From Terriglobales bacterium (GTDB taxonomy: Bacteria > Acidobacteriota > Terriglobia > Terriglobales > Acidobacteriaceae), in contig DASRFG010000001.1 in assembly GCA_035651655.1 (NCBI GenBank), forward strand, positions 94,001 to 158,000: DNA of 64,000 nucleotides, written 5' to 3'. The notes beneath the pieces are model-generated. The model was not told where the DNA came from and did no database searches. It worked only from the letters and a program-made list of their open reading frames with translations. Positions 18,217-26,495 of the stretch are shown one piece after another; position 1 is the stretch's first letter; every line of letters begins with the position of its first letter. The position numbers and the translations under genes are program-made.

Positions 18217-18888
18217 TTACCGCACCTCAGCCAGATCACCCCGCAACTTATGAGTAGCGCGGAACAGGATGTTCTTGGCGGTGCCCTCGCTGGTCTTTAA
18301 CATGCCGGCGACAGTGCGCAGCTTGAGCCCGTGATAGTGCCGGAGTTCAAATACCATTCTTTCGCGGGGGGAGAGTTTTGCCAGGGCGCGGCTGATGTAA
18401 CCGCGTAGCTCGTGGTTCATCAACTCACGGTCGGGATTGCTTCCGGGCCGGCGATCCGGAACGCGATCCATCACATCGCTTTCTTCACCATCGGGAGAGA
18501 CAGTGACCGTGACATGCTTCAGACGGTTCTGCCGCCGGCGTATGTAATCCAGGCACAAATTGGTCACGATGCGATAAACCCAGGTGTAAAACGAGCACTC
18601 AAAGCGAAAAGTGGAAAGATTCTGGTAAACGCGCAGAAATGCATCCTGATAAATGTCCTGGGCGTCGTGCTCCGAACCGGTGACATGCAGCGCGAGCCGG
18701 AGCACAGCCTGATCGTAGCTGCGCACCAGTTCTTCAAAGGCCGCAATATTCCCCGACTGCGCCTCGCGAACCAGCGAGGTGTGGTCCACGGGCACAGTGA
18801 TGTTCGGGTTGCGTGCTCGAGAAGATGCAAAGGGCACACCGGACATAGCCAGCGGGGTGGCCCTCGATTTGGCATCAGCAAGGGGCAT
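18217..18888 (-). CDS. ECF-type RNA polymerase sigma factor
   Basis: The 223-residue protein has a 35-residue N-terminal extension, then sigma region 2 (FEELVRSYDQAVLRLAL... DIYQDAFLRVYQNL... FYTWVYRIVTNLCLDYIRRR) and region 4 (ALAKLSPRERMVFELRHYHGLKLRTVAGML) with a helix-turn-helix. Regions 1.1 and 3 are absent, so it is an extracytoplasmic-function sigma. It starts 3 bp after the stop of the PP2C phosphatase gene on the same strand, so they are co-transcribed. No classical anti-sigma with a zinc-binding motif is adjacent; the phosphatase neighbour hints at phosphorylation-linked control (inference). Confidence 0.92.
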   Translation of the reverse strand: MPLADAKSRATPLAMSGVPFASSRARNPNITVPVDHTSLVREAQSGNIAAFEELVRSYDQAVLRLALHVTGSEHDAQDIYQDAFLRVYQNLSTFRFECSFYTWVYRIVTNLCLDYIRRRQNRLKHVTVTVSPDGEESDVMDRVPDRRPGSNPDRELMNHELRGYISRALAKLSPRERMVFELRHYHGLKLRTVAGMLKTSEGTAKNILFRATHKLRGDLAEVR

Positions 18889-18891
18889 ACG

Positions 18892-19824
18892 TCATCCGAC
18901 CGAAAGCGTTCCGGTCTCCTCCAGACGGTGTACGACCATCAAAGTAATGTCATCGGCACAAGGGTGACCGCCGGCGAAATCCTGGGCGGCTCCCAACACG
19001 GAAAACAGAATGGAGTCAGCAGACCGGGTAGTCGACTCGCTGACTGCAGACTTGCGGGCCGCGGCCACAAGTTGCGGTTGGTCAAAATTTTCGCCGTCAG
19101 CGTCGCGACATTCGACGATCCCGTCGGAATACCCCACTAGTGTGTCTGCATGGCTGAGCACAACGTGTCCGTTTGCGAACGGAACGCCGGGAACCGCGCC
19201 GAGCAAGGGTCCGCCGGTTTGCAACCATTCGGCGGTGCCGTCGCGGCGCAGAAGAAGCGGAGGGGGATGGCCAGCATTGCAATAGATAAGCTCACCGGTT
19301 GCTGCATCCAGCAGCGCCAGGAAAAGCGTGGTCATGGGTGGCTCTGGTTGCAGTGCTGATAGTTGCCGGTTCATTTCCGCGGCAATGGCCGCCGGGTCTG
19401 CTAGCGATCCGGCGAACAAGCGAATGAGCCCCATGATGTGAGCGAACCACATGCCCGCAAAGAAACTTTTGCCCGCAATGTCGCCGATCGCAAGCAGCAT
19501 TTGGTTTCCGACTTCAAAGCTGGCCAGCAAGTCGCCAGAGACCTGGTTTACAGGGAAGATCTCTCCCGCGATGTCGAAATCGGCGTGACGAAAATAACGA
19601 GGAGCACTCAGCTTGCGCTGCACTTGAGCGGCCTCTGCGACCGCGCGTGCCAAGGTATCGCGCTCGCTTCGCAGGGTGGTGAGTTCCGCCTCCAGCGCCT
19701 GATTGTGGTGGAGTAGCGTCTGCTTGTGAGCTGGGGATGCGGCCCCACGCCGCGCGACTCCCAGCGCTACTGATGAATGCTGCCGCGTGTACTGGATCCG
19801 CCGTTCCTGCAAAAATTCGCCCAC
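18892..19824 (-). CDS. PP2C/SpoIIE-type serine phosphatase
   Basis: The 310-residue protein has a short coiled-coil-like helix (about 35-70, TLLHHNQALEAELTTLRSERDTL) feeding into a PP2C SIGMA/SpoIIE domain with metal-binding acidic residues in AIGDIAGKS, LVGYSDGIVE and CADDIT. Such enzymes dephosphorylate STAS-domain anti-anti-sigma proteins or act as c-di-GMP-independent response outputs. GTG 19824 is preceded by GGAGGAA. It is directly upstream of the ECF sigma gene and downstream of an OmpR-type regulator. The only STAS protein in the window (26091-26495) lacks the target serine. Confidence 0.88.
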   Translation of the reverse strand: MGEFLQERRIQYTRQHSSVALGVARRGAASPAHKQTLLHHNQALEAELTTLRSERDTLARAVAEAAQVQRKLSAPRYFRHADFDIAGEIFPVNQVSGDLLASFEVGNQMLLAIGDIAGKSFFAGMWFAHIMGLIRLFAGSLADPAAIAAEMNRQLSALQPEPPMTTLFLALLDAATGELIYCNAGHPPPLLLRRDGTAEWLQTGGPLLGAVPGVPFANGHVVLSHADTLVGYSDGIVECRDADGENFDQPQLVAAARKSAVSESTTRSADSILFSVLGAAQDFAGGHPCADDITLMVVHRLEETGTLSVG

Positions 19825-19927
19825 TGCTTCCTCCGGCTAATTGCCGAGATTTACGGTGCCAGTTTATGAATCCAACGCAGTTGCTCGCTATCCAACTCTT
19901 GCTTTCAAAAACCTTGCTCGATTCTGA

Positions 19928-20608
19928 TCAACCTACAAATTTGTATCCAACGCCGTGAACTGTAAGGATGAATCGAGGTTCCTCCGGCTTGGCTTCCAGC
20001 TTCTGCCGCAGGCGGACAATATGCGCGTCCACCGTGCGAGTTGTGGGGAACTTGTCATAGCCCCAGACCTCTTCCAGCAAACGATCACGGCTGAGGGTCT
20101 CGCCGGGATGAGACAGAAAATACTTAAGCAGCTCAAATTCTTTCGCCGAAAATTCAAGCGGCTTTCCGGCGCGCAGGACCCGGCAGCTGCGCACGTTGAC
20201 GTCAACATCGCCGAAGGAATGATTCTCACCGCCTTTGGCGGCTCCCTGGCTGCGGCGAAGAACAGCTTTGACTCGCGCCAACAGCTCGCGGATAGAAAAC
20301 GGCTTGGTTACGTAATCGTCGGCGCCGAGTTCGAGGCCGACAACTTTGTCTACTTCCTGACCTCGGGCAGTCAGCATGATGATGGGCAACGAAGGGCGTT
20401 TGGCCTTGAGCTGCTTGCAAACGTCGAGCCCGCTCATCCGGGGCATCATGACGTCGAGCACAAGAATGTCCGGGGAATCTTTGAGCGCACGCTCCAAGCC
20501 ATCCACGCCGTCTCCCGCAGTAATTACTTCGTAACCTTCGTACTCGAAGTTGTCGCGCAAGCCGGCAACCATGTTTGGCTCATCTTCAACGATGAGAATT
20601 TTTGCCAT
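19928..20608 (-). CDS. Response regulator, OmpR/PhoB type
   Basis: The 226-residue protein has a receiver domain with acidic pocket (Glu8, Asp9) and phospho-acceptor Asp52 (LVLDVMMPRMSG), the conserved Lys in KPF, and a C-terminal winged helix (EFSAKEFELLKYFL... TVDAHIVRLRQKLE... GVGYKFVG) typical of OmpR. ATG 20608 follows AGGAGG/GAAGGGA; the frame is open upstream but enters the kinase gene. It lies 82 bp downstream of the histidine kinase gene, its likely partner. Confidence 0.95.
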   Translation of the reverse strand: MAKILIVEDEPNMVAGLRDNFEYEGYEVITAGDGVDGLERALKDSPDILVLDVMMPRMSGLDVCKQLKAKRPSLPIIMLTARGQEVDKVVGLELGADDYVTKPFSIRELLARVKAVLRRSQGAAKGGENHSFGDVDVNVRSCRVLRAGKPLEFSAKEFELLKYFLSHPGETLSRDRLLEEVWGYDKFPTTRTVDAHIVRLRQKLEAKPEEPRFILTVHGVGYKFVG

Positions 20609-20690
20609 TCCCTTCGACCTCCTGCCTTCCTGAGTAGAGCGGCCAGCCATGTTCACAGTTTCGGGCTTCGCGGTCACTGACTCACCGTTT

Positions 20691-22355
20691 CTATGCGGAT
20701 GCTGTCCTGGCATTGATGCCCTCCGAATCCACCGGCAAAACGATAGTGAACTTGCTGCCTTGGCCGGGCGCGCTCTCGACGGAAACATCTCCTCCATGAG
20801 CATGAACAATATGACGAACCAGCGAGAGTCCCAGACCGCTCCCTTTGGTTGTGTGAACCAGCGGATCGCCGACTCGGTAGAATTTCTCAAAAATCTTGTG
20901 CTGCTCAGATTTTGGAATGCCAATTCCGTGGTCAACCACTTCCAATTTGACGGAACCGTTTTCGCGATAGAGATTCACATTCAGGAATTTATCTTTCTGC
21001 GAGTACTTTAAGGCGTTGTTGACCAGATTCAACAAGGAGCGGGCAATCGCTTCGCGGTCGACTTTGACCGGAGGAACATCGTCTGCGATGTTCTCCTGAA
21101 ATGCGAAGCCGTTTTGCTCGATCTGGTAGCGATAAGATTCGAGTGTGTTGCGCACCAGCTCGGCGATATCGGTGTCGCGAAAGTCGTACTCTTTGCGGCC
21201 GGCCTCGATACGTGAAAAGTCGAGAATATTGTTGATCAGTGCGGTGAGACGCTCGCTTTCTTTGCGGATAATGCGGTAGTACTCCTCAAACTTCTCTTTG
21301 TTCGTGAGGCGGCCCATTTCCAAAGTTTCTGCATAGAGGCGTATCAGCGCCAGAGGAGTTCGCAGTTCGTGGGAAACATTGGACACAAAATCGGACTTGA
21401 GGCGGGCCAACGCCATCTCTTTGTTGACATTGCGATACGTCAGAACAATTCCTCCTGCCATCAATAGCGAAAGGACGGAGAGGATCAGAAACTCGGTACG
21501 TATAAAATGTTGGCCCAGTGCCGCCAGGGTGGTACCGCGTAACTTGATGCCGAGGATCATTCCCGGAAACGCTCCGTCGAGCGGCCGTTCTACTTCAGGG
21601 TAGCCGCCATCCCATTCTGCGGAGACTGCTGTCGGGGACGAATCGCCCTTCACGTGCACCATCATCACTGCATGATTTCTGTCCTGCCCGGCGTTCTCTG
21701 TTAAAAGGCTATTCAGCATCTCCGGGAAGAAATGATCACGCAGGAAGTCAGCGTCAAACGCCATGGCTCCAATCGAGGGGGTCACACCCGGTGATGGGGG
21801 CACAAGGAACCAAGCCACGGAAATATAGTGGTGTTTTTCGCCGCGGCTAACCATCATGTGGTCGAAATAGACTGGCAGCTTTCCCTTCTCATCCATCTTC
21901 TCGAATTCTTTGATCATGGATTCATAGCCGCCCTTAATCCATCCGGCAAGTTCTTGCACTTGCTCGCGCTCGGAACGAAATTCCGGATCGTTCATACGAG
22001 CCGGCTGGGAGCGGTAGACTAACCCACGTTCCGGGTTATAAACGAATAAGTGTGCTGCGAATGAATTTTTCTCCAGCAACTGGTCGAGAGAACTCTCGCA
22101 AGCCGTTCCTGGATTAGGAAACTGACGCCTGAGGCCATCAATCATGTCGAACGCTTTGTGATTGATCTGTTTTTCCGAGATGCCGAGGGTATGATAAAAG
22201 TCGCGTTGAAAAAGGGCTTCGATTCCGCTGTTGCGCTGAATGGACGCCAAATGAAGCACGCTGAAACCAATCAAACCGGCCGCGGGCAGTACGACGGCCA
22301 ACATCAACATCAGCACCATTCGGGTGGGCTGTTTCCCCGGCATCCGTTTCTTCAT
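20691..22355 (-). CDS. Sensor histidine kinase, membrane-bound
   Basis: The 554-residue protein has TM1 (about 12-38), a periplasmic sensor region of about 240 residues, TM2 (about 287-308), a HisKA dimerisation helix with phospho-acceptor His329 (SHELRTPL) and a HATPase with N box (NLVNNALKYS), G1 (DHGIGI) and G2 (GSGLGL). ATG 22355 is preceded by AGGAG at 6 nt; an in-frame ATG at 22385 has no such site. With the OmpR-type regulator it forms a complete two-component system at the head of the set that also holds the PP2C and ECF sigma genes. The signal is unknown. Confidence 0.94.
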   Translation of the reverse strand: MKKRMPGKQPTRMVLMLMLAVVLPAAGLIGFSVLHLASIQRNSGIEALFQRDFYHTLGISEKQINHKAFDMIDGLRRQFPNPGTACESSLDQLLEKNSFAAHLFVYNPERGLVYRSQPARMNDPEFRSEREQVQELAGWIKGGYESMIKEFEKMDEKGKLPVYFDHMMVSRGEKHHYISVAWFLVPPSPGVTPSIGAMAFDADFLRDHFFPEMLNSLLTENAGQDRNHAVMMVHVKGDSSPTAVSAEWDGGYPEVERPLDGAFPGMILGIKLRGTTLAALGQHFIRTEFLILSVLSLLMAGGIVLTYRNVNKEMALARLKSDFVSNVSHELRTPLALIRLYAETLEMGRLTNKEKFEEYYRIIRKESERLTALINNILDFSRIEAGRKEYDFRDTDIAELVRNTLESYRYQIEQNGFAFQENIADDVPPVKVDREAIARSLLNLVNNALKYSQKDKFLNVNLYRENGSVKLEVVDHGIGIPKSEQHKIFEKFYRVGDPLVHTTKGSGLGLSLVRHIVHAHGGDVSVESAPGQGSKFTIVLPVDSEGINARTASA

Positions 22356-22584
22356 CGCTTTCTCCTGCCCGAGGTTGCTCATCACTGCTACCGGGCCACA
22401 AGATAGTTGAAGTGTATTGCAGGTGTGTCACGAGCAAGTAAAAAGAAGTAAAAAATTGTAAACACCTGCGGGGATGTGCCGCTACGTTTAGTTTGCGAAA
22501 CTGGCTGAAATCACGGTGCGGGTAGGTGGGAACAAACCTATTAGCTGCTGCAGCTTACACGGCATGAGCTGCCCGGTGAGAGAT

Positions 22585-23835
22585 TCAGCTCCAGGGTGCA
22601 GTCCTGGAACCGACGGCACGCGCTAAAGCGGAACGTGAAGGTATCCAGGAAGGTATGCGGCGAAAACGTCGCAGCGGATCGAGCGCGCGGGTGCGCTGGT
22701 GCACGTCAAAGGCACGCAAGTATTGCCGAACGACCTGGGGCATAGTCATGCGCATGGCAGCGGAGAAATTCTGCTCCGCCATTTCGTGCTGCCGTTCCGT
22801 GGACAACAAGAGGTTGGTGAGAACTTCAGCCATGCTGCGTGTGTCGCCGGTCCGGTAGAAATCGATAGCCAGGTTCTCATCATCTGCCATCTCCCTGAAA
22901 TCGGGGATGTCTGCGCAGACAATGGGCAGGCCGTAGGTGCATGCGAGGTGGGCAACGCCACTCGATCCCGCGGCGGAGGAGTAGGGCATCACGGCAACCG
23001 ATGCCGTTTTGAAAAGTTCCGGAAGCTCATCCTCTGCCACGTAGCCGGTGAACACAATGCGCGGATCGTTCTTATATTTTTCTGCCACAGAGTTTACATA
23101 ACCGATTGTCTTGGGGTGATCGCCGCCCGCAATCACTAGTTGAGCGTTTGGAACCGCCGCAGCTATGGCAGGAAAGGCATCCAGAATCTGCTCCAGGCGT
23201 TTATAGGTACCCCATTTTCCGAACGCCAGAATGCGCTGTACCGGATTGCCGCGCAAAGACAGATCGGGGTGTTCCGGACAATTGGAGAAGATCCCATGAG
23301 GCCGCACGTGAATGTTCTTTCCGCGATATCTGTCACGTAAAGTGCGGCGGTAAGCAGGCAGCAGAACGGAGATGGAATTCGACATCAGCAGCAGCCGAGT
23401 TGCGATGTATCCGGCAGCGCGGTACAGCCGCGGATAGCGGATACCGGCCGCTTTGAGGTCAACGTAGTCAACCACCTGGTGCAGCGTGACGTGGGTGTAA
23501 AAGCCGTTAAGGCGCGTCAACAACGGGATGCAAATGCCGGCAAAGGTCTGGAGGGGCTTATCCCCAAAAGTTGCAAAGCCCAGGTTGAACCACACGACGT
23601 CAGGTTTAAGGGTGTGGATGTAGCGCAACAACCGGGCCGGGTTACGGAGAGAGTTGAAGGACCAGCAGCGGATCACGCTGAAGTCTTCCAGTTCAGGCTC
23701 GGGAGTGGTGAGCTCATCGGCCAGAATGGTAATACTGGTGAGAGGATTTTGGCGCAGCTCGCGTGCAATGTGATATCCGTACTCACTGAGCCCCTGCCGA
23801 CTAGGTGGAAATGTACTGATCAGGCAAATTTTCAT
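22585..23835 (-). CDS. GT4-like glycosyltransferase
   Basis: The 416-residue GT-B protein has an N-terminal acceptor domain (ISTFPPSRQGLSEYGYHIARELR) and a C-terminal donor domain (LAFGKWGTYKRLEQILDAF... VFTGYVAEDELPELFKTASVAVMPYSSAAGSSGVAHLACTYGLPIV). The usual Glu of the EX7E element is replaced in the SAAGSSGVAHL segment. It probably adds a sugar to a lipid-linked polysaccharide precursor in the cytoplasm. Its ATG overlaps the stop of the upstream GT2 gene by one base (TGATG), so they are coupled. It is the last gene of the minus-strand polysaccharide locus. Confidence 0.88.
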   Translation of the reverse strand: MKICLISTFPPSRQGLSEYGYHIARELRQNPLTSITILADELTTPEPELEDFSVIRCWSFNSLRNPARLLRYIHTLKPDVVWFNLGFATFGDKPLQTFAGICIPLLTRLNGFYTHVTLHQVVDYVDLKAAGIRYPRLYRAAGYIATRLLLMSNSISVLLPAYRRTLRDRYRGKNIHVRPHGIFSNCPEHPDLSLRGNPVQRILAFGKWGTYKRLEQILDAFPAIAAAVPNAQLVIAGGDHPKTIGYVNSVAEKYKNDPRIVFTGYVAEDELPELFKTASVAVMPYSSAAGSSGVAHLACTYGLPIVCADIPDFREMADDENLAIDFYRTGDTRSMAEVLTNLLLSTERQHEMAEQNFSAAMRMTMPQVVRQYLRAFDVHQRTRALDPLRRFRRIPSWIPSRSALARAVGSRTAPWS

Positions 23836-24566
23836 CAGGATCCCAACTTCAAGAACGCGTTGACCGAAAGTCTTCCAAGAAGTGAAAAGTAATCGAGCGC
23901 CACTTTCATGCTGGCTTTGCTTTTACCCGCGTAACGCAGGCCGAAGCGGAACGGAACCTCTGCCGCCGAACGCACACGGCCGCGGACCAGGATTTCCAGC
24001 AGAATCTTGAAGCCTTCAGGTTGCAAGGGAATACCCGCAACTGAATTCCGCCGAACCACGAAAAATCCGGAAAGCGGGTCCTTTACGCGAACAGTTCGCT
24101 TCAACAGAGGAACCGTCACCCACGTCCCCAAGGTAGAAACCAAACGCCGCAGCGGATTCCAACCGGCCACGCTGTTACTGTCTTCCTGGGCATAGCGGCT
24201 GCCGATTGCAATGTCGTTGCCTTCTTCAATGGCTGCGACTAGCTTGGGCAAGAGCTCGGGAGGGTGTTGCAAATCCGCGTCCATAACTCCTAGAAGGTCC
24301 GCATCCGTGTTCTGCCAGCCATAAATGACCGCGCCTGCCAAACCACGCTGTCCGCGGCGCACGAGTAACTTCACTCGGTGGTTACCGCGGGCGTAGTTTT
24401 GTACGACCTCTCCCGTGCCGTCGCGGCTGTCGTCGTCCACAACAATGATTTCGTAATCTATCCCCAGTGGATCAAGGCTGGCCTGCGCTCGCTGGAGAAG
24501 CACCTCGACGTTGCCCGCTTCGTTTAATGTGGGGATTACAAGCCCCAGTTTTTGCATTGAGTTCAT
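23835..24566 (-). CDS. GT2 glycosyltransferase, polyprenol-phosphate mannose synthase-like
   Basis: The 243-residue protein is a DPM1-type GT-A enzyme: IPTLNEAGNVEVLL, VVDDDSRDGT, and the metal-binding DADLQHPPELLP, with PLSGFFVVRR later. It lacks C-terminal membrane helices, as in short bacterial DPM1 homologues. It would transfer a hexose from a nucleotide sugar to undecaprenyl phosphate, giving the donor for a GT-C enzyme. A GT-C-like protein is encoded at 34659 in the same locus (inference). Confidence 0.9.
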   Translation of the reverse strand: MNSMQKLGLVIPTLNEAGNVEVLLQRAQASLDPLGIDYEIIVVDDDSRDGTGEVVQNYARGNHRVKLLVRRGQRGLAGAVIYGWQNTDADLLGVMDADLQHPPELLPKLVAAIEEGNDIAIGSRYAQEDSNSVAGWNPLRRLVSTLGTWVTVPLLKRTVRVKDPLSGFFVVRRNSVAGIPLQPEGFKILLEILVRGRVRSAAEVPFRFGLRYAGKSKASMKVALDYFSLLGRLSVNAFLKLGS

Positions 24567-24767
24567 TGCGAATCCTGCAGAGTTGCTTCGTCTGCATACT
24601 TAGGATGGAAGCCAGAGCAGCAGTGTTGGCTGAGCTGCGGCACAAAAAATAATTGGACAATTCCGCCCATATACGAGTTGAAAATGGTGTGGGAATGGTC
24701 GTCAGACCACGATTCTGCATCCAGAGTTGCTGGATTCTGTTTCTTGTAGAAGCGGCCCTGTGCGGAG

Positions 24768-25496
24768 TTACGCGGGAATTCGAGCCGCCACCGGAAGGTG
24801 GCGCTCCTCGGCGATGGGCGGAACCAACGTTCTGCGGGCAACAGTCCAAACTGCTGCTTTGGCTTGGGGCAGGGGCTGGGGAGCAATGATGGTCATGCCC
24901 AGCAGGGCTGCCATATCCAGATAAGTTCTGCGACAACGCTCCGCGAACTGAACCGGGTACTCTGGTTTCCGAAGGCAAGCCGCCGCAGGATCAGCGTCCA
25001 AAACCATCGCCAAGTCAGGCCGGGGCGCTAACCAGGCCAAGAAACGGATGTAGGCCCGAGCGATAGGGTTCCCCAGGGGAAGATTCGCGAGCTCATCATG
25101 CAAATAGCGGTCGAAGATAATTACGTCTACCCGCATTCTCAGCGCTCGTTTAACCGTCAGACGCAAATGAATGGCATCGAGCAGATAAAAGGCTGAACGA
25201 ACCAGGGAGAGATACCAGGCGCGCACGTTTTTATCGCGGCGCGCAACGGGACGCCCAGGTGCGCCGATGCCTTTCTCACTCTTAAAGACTTTGTGGGTAA
25301 CTCCTTCACGAATGCTCTTGAGAACGACCACGTCATCCCAAAAGGCGAGTCGGTAACTTTGCCGCCCGGAACGGGCGAGTTCGGATTCCAGGTGCTCGAT
25401 CTGGGTACTTTTCCCAGCGCCATCAATGCCGGAAAAACTGATCAGCACAGGGGAGCGTTGCCGTGAATCGCGGGTCTCCATCAGCTTTTGTCCCAT
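24768..25496 (-). CDS. Thymidylate-kinase-like P-loop protein in the polysaccharide locus
   Basis: The 242-residue protein opens with a P-loop (FSGIDGAGKSTQ) and continues with a TMK-like fold, including FDRYLHDE in the position of the DR(Y/F/W) motif. In polysaccharide loci such proteins are usually not nucleotide-metabolism TMKs; the substrate is unknown. ATG 25496 overlaps the upstream stop by one base (TAATG). The last dozen residues are encoded by a perfect palindrome (24782-24806), so the original C-terminus may have been replaced. Confidence 0.78.
   Translation of the reverse strand: MGQKLMETRDSRQRSPVLISFSGIDGAGKSTQIEHLESELARSGRQSYRLAFWDDVVVLKSIREGVTHKVFKSEKGIGAPGRPVARRDKNVRAWYLSLVRSAFYLLDAIHLRLTVKRALRMRVDVIIFDRYLHDELANLPLGNPIARAYIRFLAWLAPRPDLAMVLDADPAAACLRKPEYPVQFAERCRRTYLDMAALLGMTIIAPQPLPQAKAAVWTVARRTLVPPIAEERHLPVAARIPA
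24782..24806. repeat. Palindromic element forming the 3' end of the kinase-like gene
   Basis: GAGC (24782-24785), bulged C, GCCACC (24787-24792), tetraloop GGAA, GGTGGC (24797-24802), GCTC (24803-24806). It is a near-perfect hairpin with a GNRA-type loop, inside the coding region just before the stop. The 201-bp space after it (24567-24767) is gene-free. Confidence 0.6.
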
Positions 25497-26059
25497 TACC
25501 TCGCGCCCGGCGGCTTGGAGGGACTTCCTTTGGATAAGGCGACCACCGTACCGATTGCCACTCCTGCCCCGGCGATAGCACCCAACTTTATGAGGAACGA
25601 ACGAACCTGGCGCTGTTTGGCGGGAGCGATCGCCATTCCGGCCGGCTTGGATGCTGCTCCACCAGAAGTTTGCGCGGCTTGAGCAGCGGCGGTGCCGGCT
25701 GGCTCTTGCGGCTTCGATTGCTGCGCTGGATTTTGATCGTTGTTGGGAGTCTGGCCGTTCTGGGGCTGAACAGGCTTGGGTTCAGTACCATTGGGCTGAG
25801 CATTGCCCTGATCTCCACTACTTTGGCCAACCGCGCTCGGTTGATTGGCTGGGGAAGAGCTTGGGGCATCAGGCAAAGGCGCAGGTGGCGCTTCCGCCCG
25901 CGGCGCCGGTGGCACCTGTGCTTGCGTACCTTCTGCTTGAGCCGGGCTGGCTTGCGGGGCTTCCGTCTGACCAACCGCACAGACCAACTCTCCACTCGCC
26001 AGGATCAAACTCAAACCCAAGCTGACCGCTCGCAACGTCCACCTACTCTGAATTCTCAT
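25496..26059 (-). CDS. Secreted Pro/Ala/Gln-rich low-complexity protein
   Basis: The 187-residue protein has a signal peptide (about 1-30, SLILASGELVCAVGQ) and a long disordered region of Pro, Ala, Gln, Asn and Ser. It ends with a hydrophobic, Gly-rich segment (IKLGAIAGAGVAIGTVVAL) that may be a membrane segment, and a basic tail. ATG 26059 is chosen for AAGGTAAGGA just upstream and for the signal peptide. It is co-transcribed with the STAS gene (31-bp gap) and the kinase-like gene (1-base overlap). Possibly a surface or periplasm-spanning linker; no family recognised. Confidence 0.65.
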   Translation of the reverse strand: MRIQSRWTLRAVSLGLSLILASGELVCAVGQTEAPQASPAQAEGTQAQVPPAPRAEAPPAPLPDAPSSSPANQPSAVGQSSGDQGNAQPNGTEPKPVQPQNGQTPNNDQNPAQQSKPQEPAGTAAAQAAQTSGGAASKPAGMAIAPAKQRQVRSFLIKLGAIAGAGVAIGTVVALSKGSPSKPPGAR

Positions 26060-26090
26060 AGAAGTCCTTACCTTCCTGCGAAGGACGTGC

Positions 26091-26495
26091 TTACGCTGCC
26101 AGCTCATTGACACTGGGAGTCGGCGCAACCACCTTCCAATCTGGGTAGTTCCGCAGGGCGTTTGGCAAGAAGCCGCTGAAGCTGCGTACTGCGTCGGCGG
26201 CGTTGTCATACACCTCGAATAGGCGATCAGTGCGTGTAAGTTCGAGCACTACTGCCGCCTGGGGCGAGAGCGCGGCAAGCTTCAAATCGCCGTCGCGCTT
26301 CATGGCTTCACGCATGCACTGCAACAAAAGTTCGACGCCTGCAGCATCCATCAGACGCACGGCGGAAAAGTCGAACACGATCTGTGGCCGATCCGATTTG
26401 ACGAAAGGTTGAACTTCCCGCAGAAACTCCTGAGCATGCTTCAGGTTCAGCCGTTCCGGCATACGTTTCACAATTACAGGCCTACTGGTCCCCAT
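26091..26495 (-). CDS. STAS-domain protein without the phosphorylatable serine
   Basis: The 134-residue single STAS domain has IVFDFSAVRLMDAAGVELLL where SpoIIAA-type anti-anti-sigma factors have D-S/T-S-G. The phospho-acceptor serine is Ala, so classical switching by kinase and phosphatase is unlikely. ATG 26495 has GAGGAG directly upstream and overlaps the preceding gene by 14 nt. Sitting within a polysaccharide operon, it may act as a constitutive binding partner for a regulator or for the biosynthetic complex (inference). Confidence 0.85.
   Translation of the reverse strand: MGTSRPVIVKRMPERLNLKHAQEFLREVQPFVKSDRPQIVFDFSAVRLMDAAGVELLLQCMREAMKRDGDLKLAALSPQAAVVLELTRTDRLFEVYDNAADAVRSFSGFLPNALRNYPDWKVVAPTPSVNELAA

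Noticed and set aside
18412-19140. Long plus-strand ORF over the sigma factor and phosphatase genes
   Set aside because: It is antisense to two clear genes, has no RBS and no family-like features.
24567-24767. Small ORFs in the space between the GT2 and kinase-like genes
   Set aside because: No RBS, no conserved pattern, low coding quality; treated as non-coding.
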